Source of the DNA: Actinomycetota bacterium
GTDB lineage: Bacteria; Actinomycetota; Actinomycetes; S36-B12
Direction: 5' to 3'
Assembly: GCA_016870425.1 (NCBI GenBank)
Contig: VGBQ01000160.1
Coordinates: forward strand, 1-5,705
Length of the DNA stretch: 5,705 bases
A program made the translations under genes and the position numbers. How positions within the stretch are numbered: position 1 is the stretch's first letter; every line of letters starts with the position of its first letter. The notes beneath the pieces were generated by a model. It saw only the letters and a list, made by a program, of their open reading frames with translations, made no database searches and was not told the DNA's origin. Below are positions 5,019-5,705 of the stretch, one piece after another.

Positions 5019-5444
5019 ATGCTCACCTCACTCGCGCGCCTCATCCTGGGCGTCTTCCTCCTCATCGCCGGCGCAGGTCACTTCATCGCGCGAGATGAGT
5101 TCACCGCCCAGGTGCCTCCCTGGATGCCCGCTCCGGAGTTCGTGGTCTATGCCTCCGGTGTCGTCGAGATCATCCTGGGCATCGCGCTGATCGTGACGCG
5201 TCGCAGGCTTCCGATCGTCGGCTGGGTCGTCGCGGCGTTCTTCGTCATCATCTTCCCGGGCAATATCTGGCAGTACCTCGAGGGTCGCGATGCCTTCGGC
5301 TTGGACTCCGATGCAGCCCGCGCGGTGCGTCTGCTCTTCCAGCCTGTGCTCGTGGTGTGGGCACTGTGGTGCACGGGGGCGTGGACCTGGGCACGTGACC
5401 GGTTGCGTGCGCGTCGTGCGGGTCAGTCGGTGAGCAGCGACTGA
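5019..5444 (+). CDS. DoxX-like family integral membrane protein
   Basis: This 141-residue protein has four predicted membrane helices, at about 5-20, 41-60, 65-80 and 105-122. Family-like features are GAGHF at 18-22, FTAQVPPWMP at 28-37, the helix ASGVVEIILGIAL with Glu50, and FPGNIWQYLEGRDAFGLD at 79-96, followed by LFQPVLVVWALW. This matches small DoxX/DoxD-like membrane proteins of actinobacteria, for which no biochemical role is firmly established; some relatives take part in redox or thiosulfate-linked processes. The ATG at 5019 is preferred because helix 1 begins right after it; a GTG at 4983 would add 12 polar residues. It is divergent from the broken SGNH-like gene, and its last 22 bases overlap the convergent DUF72 gene. 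It appears intact and complete. Confidence 0.87.
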   Translation: MLTSLARLILGVFLLIAGAGHFIARDEFTAQVPPWMPAPEFVVYASGVVEIILGIALIVTRRRLPIVGWVVAAFFVIIFPGNIWQYLEGRDAFGLDSDAARAVRLLFQPVLVVWALWCTGAWTWARDRLRARRAGQSVSSD

Positions 5445-5704
5445 AGGTCCATCGCATTGGCCACGCCGGCCGGACCCGCGGTGTTGTCGAAGACGACGAA
5501 GGCCGGTGACGACCCCTCTCTCAGCCATGCGGCCAGAGCCGACAGATCCGCAGCGGAGTAGGAACTGCGGTAGCGGCGGGGGGTGCCGTGGAGCCGGACG
5601 TAGCAGCCCGTCGCGCCGTGCGGAGTCTGCGCCGTCGGGATCTCCGTGAGCACGGGGGTCACGCCATGCGCGGCGAGGAGGAGGTCCGCCTCGGGCACCG
5701 CCCA
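5423..5704 (-). CDS. DUF72 (YecE-like) family protein, C-terminal part (5' end outside window)
   Basis: The frame is open from the right edge to the TGA at 5423-5425, giving about 93 residues. Conserved DUF72 (PF01904) features are YVRLHGTPRRYRSSY, followed by an amphipathic helix (DLSALAAWL), and near the end AFVVFDNTAGPAGVANAMDLQSLL, where FDNT and the Asn-Ala/Leu pattern are typical. Family members have about 240-280 residues and a TIM-barrel-like fold; their function is unproven. The first residues visible are WAVPEADLLL, so a GTG at 5698 is internal and the real start lies beyond the window. It is convergent with the DoxX gene and overlaps its end by 22 bases, leaving no room for a terminator between the two. 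Confidence 0.83.
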   Translation of the reverse strand, partial: WAVPEADLLLAAHGVTPVLTEIPTAQTPHGATGCYVRLHGTPRRYRSSYSAADLSALAAWLREGSSPAFVVFDNTAGPAGVANAMDLQSLLTD

Positions 5705-5705
5705 G

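Noticed and set aside
1..5705. CRISPR array, insertion sequence, toxin-antitoxin or phage-defence system
   Set aside because: No regularly spaced repeats, transposase or integrase motifs, terminal repeats, or small paired operon are present; genes alternate in strand and belong to ordinary families.

Overview
This is a chromosomal stretch from a high-GC actinobacterium. The evidence is the strong G/C third-position bias, the protein families present (PucR/CdaR-type regulator, Cupin_3 protein, actinobacterial DoxX-like protein, patatin-like lipase) and several promoters whose -10 box lies 6-7 bases before the start codon, the arrangement of leaderless mRNAs common in this phylum. The genus cannot be told from the sequence. 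No mobile element, CRISPR array, tRNA or rRNA was found. The window looks like ordinary core or housekeeping-accessory DNA, not a genomic island.

Layout, left to right: (i) the C-terminal two thirds or so of a patatin-like phospholipase (+), cut by the left edge; (ii) 4 bases away and convergent, a two-domain protein with a Glyoxalase_3/VOC-like N-terminus and a helical TPR-like C-terminus (-); (iii) divergent from it across 59 bases, a TauE/SafE membrane transporter (+); (iv) a 197-base gene-free stretch, less GC-rich in its first part, with short repeats and a strong 16-bp hairpin; (v) a PucR-family regulator (-); (vi) divergent from it across 47 bases, a small Cupin_3 protein (+); (vii) a convergent, broken SGNH-hydrolase-like membrane-anchored gene (-) that has lost its nucleophile serine and, through a frameshift, its catalytic histidine block; (viii) divergent from it, a DoxX-like four-helix membrane protein (+); (ix) overlapping its 3' end by 22 bases and convergent, the C-terminal part of a DUF72 (YecE-like) protein (-), cut by the right edge.

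Strand alternates at every gene, so there is no operon and each gene is probably its own transcription unit. The one pair with a plausible functional link is the PucR regulator and the cupin gene, whose promoters interlock in 47 bases. The most notable observations are the decaying SGNH gene, the repeated leaderless promoter design, the symmetric -10 element between the glyoxalase-like and TauE genes, and the hairpin and repeats after TauE. I do not see a new multi-gene system here.
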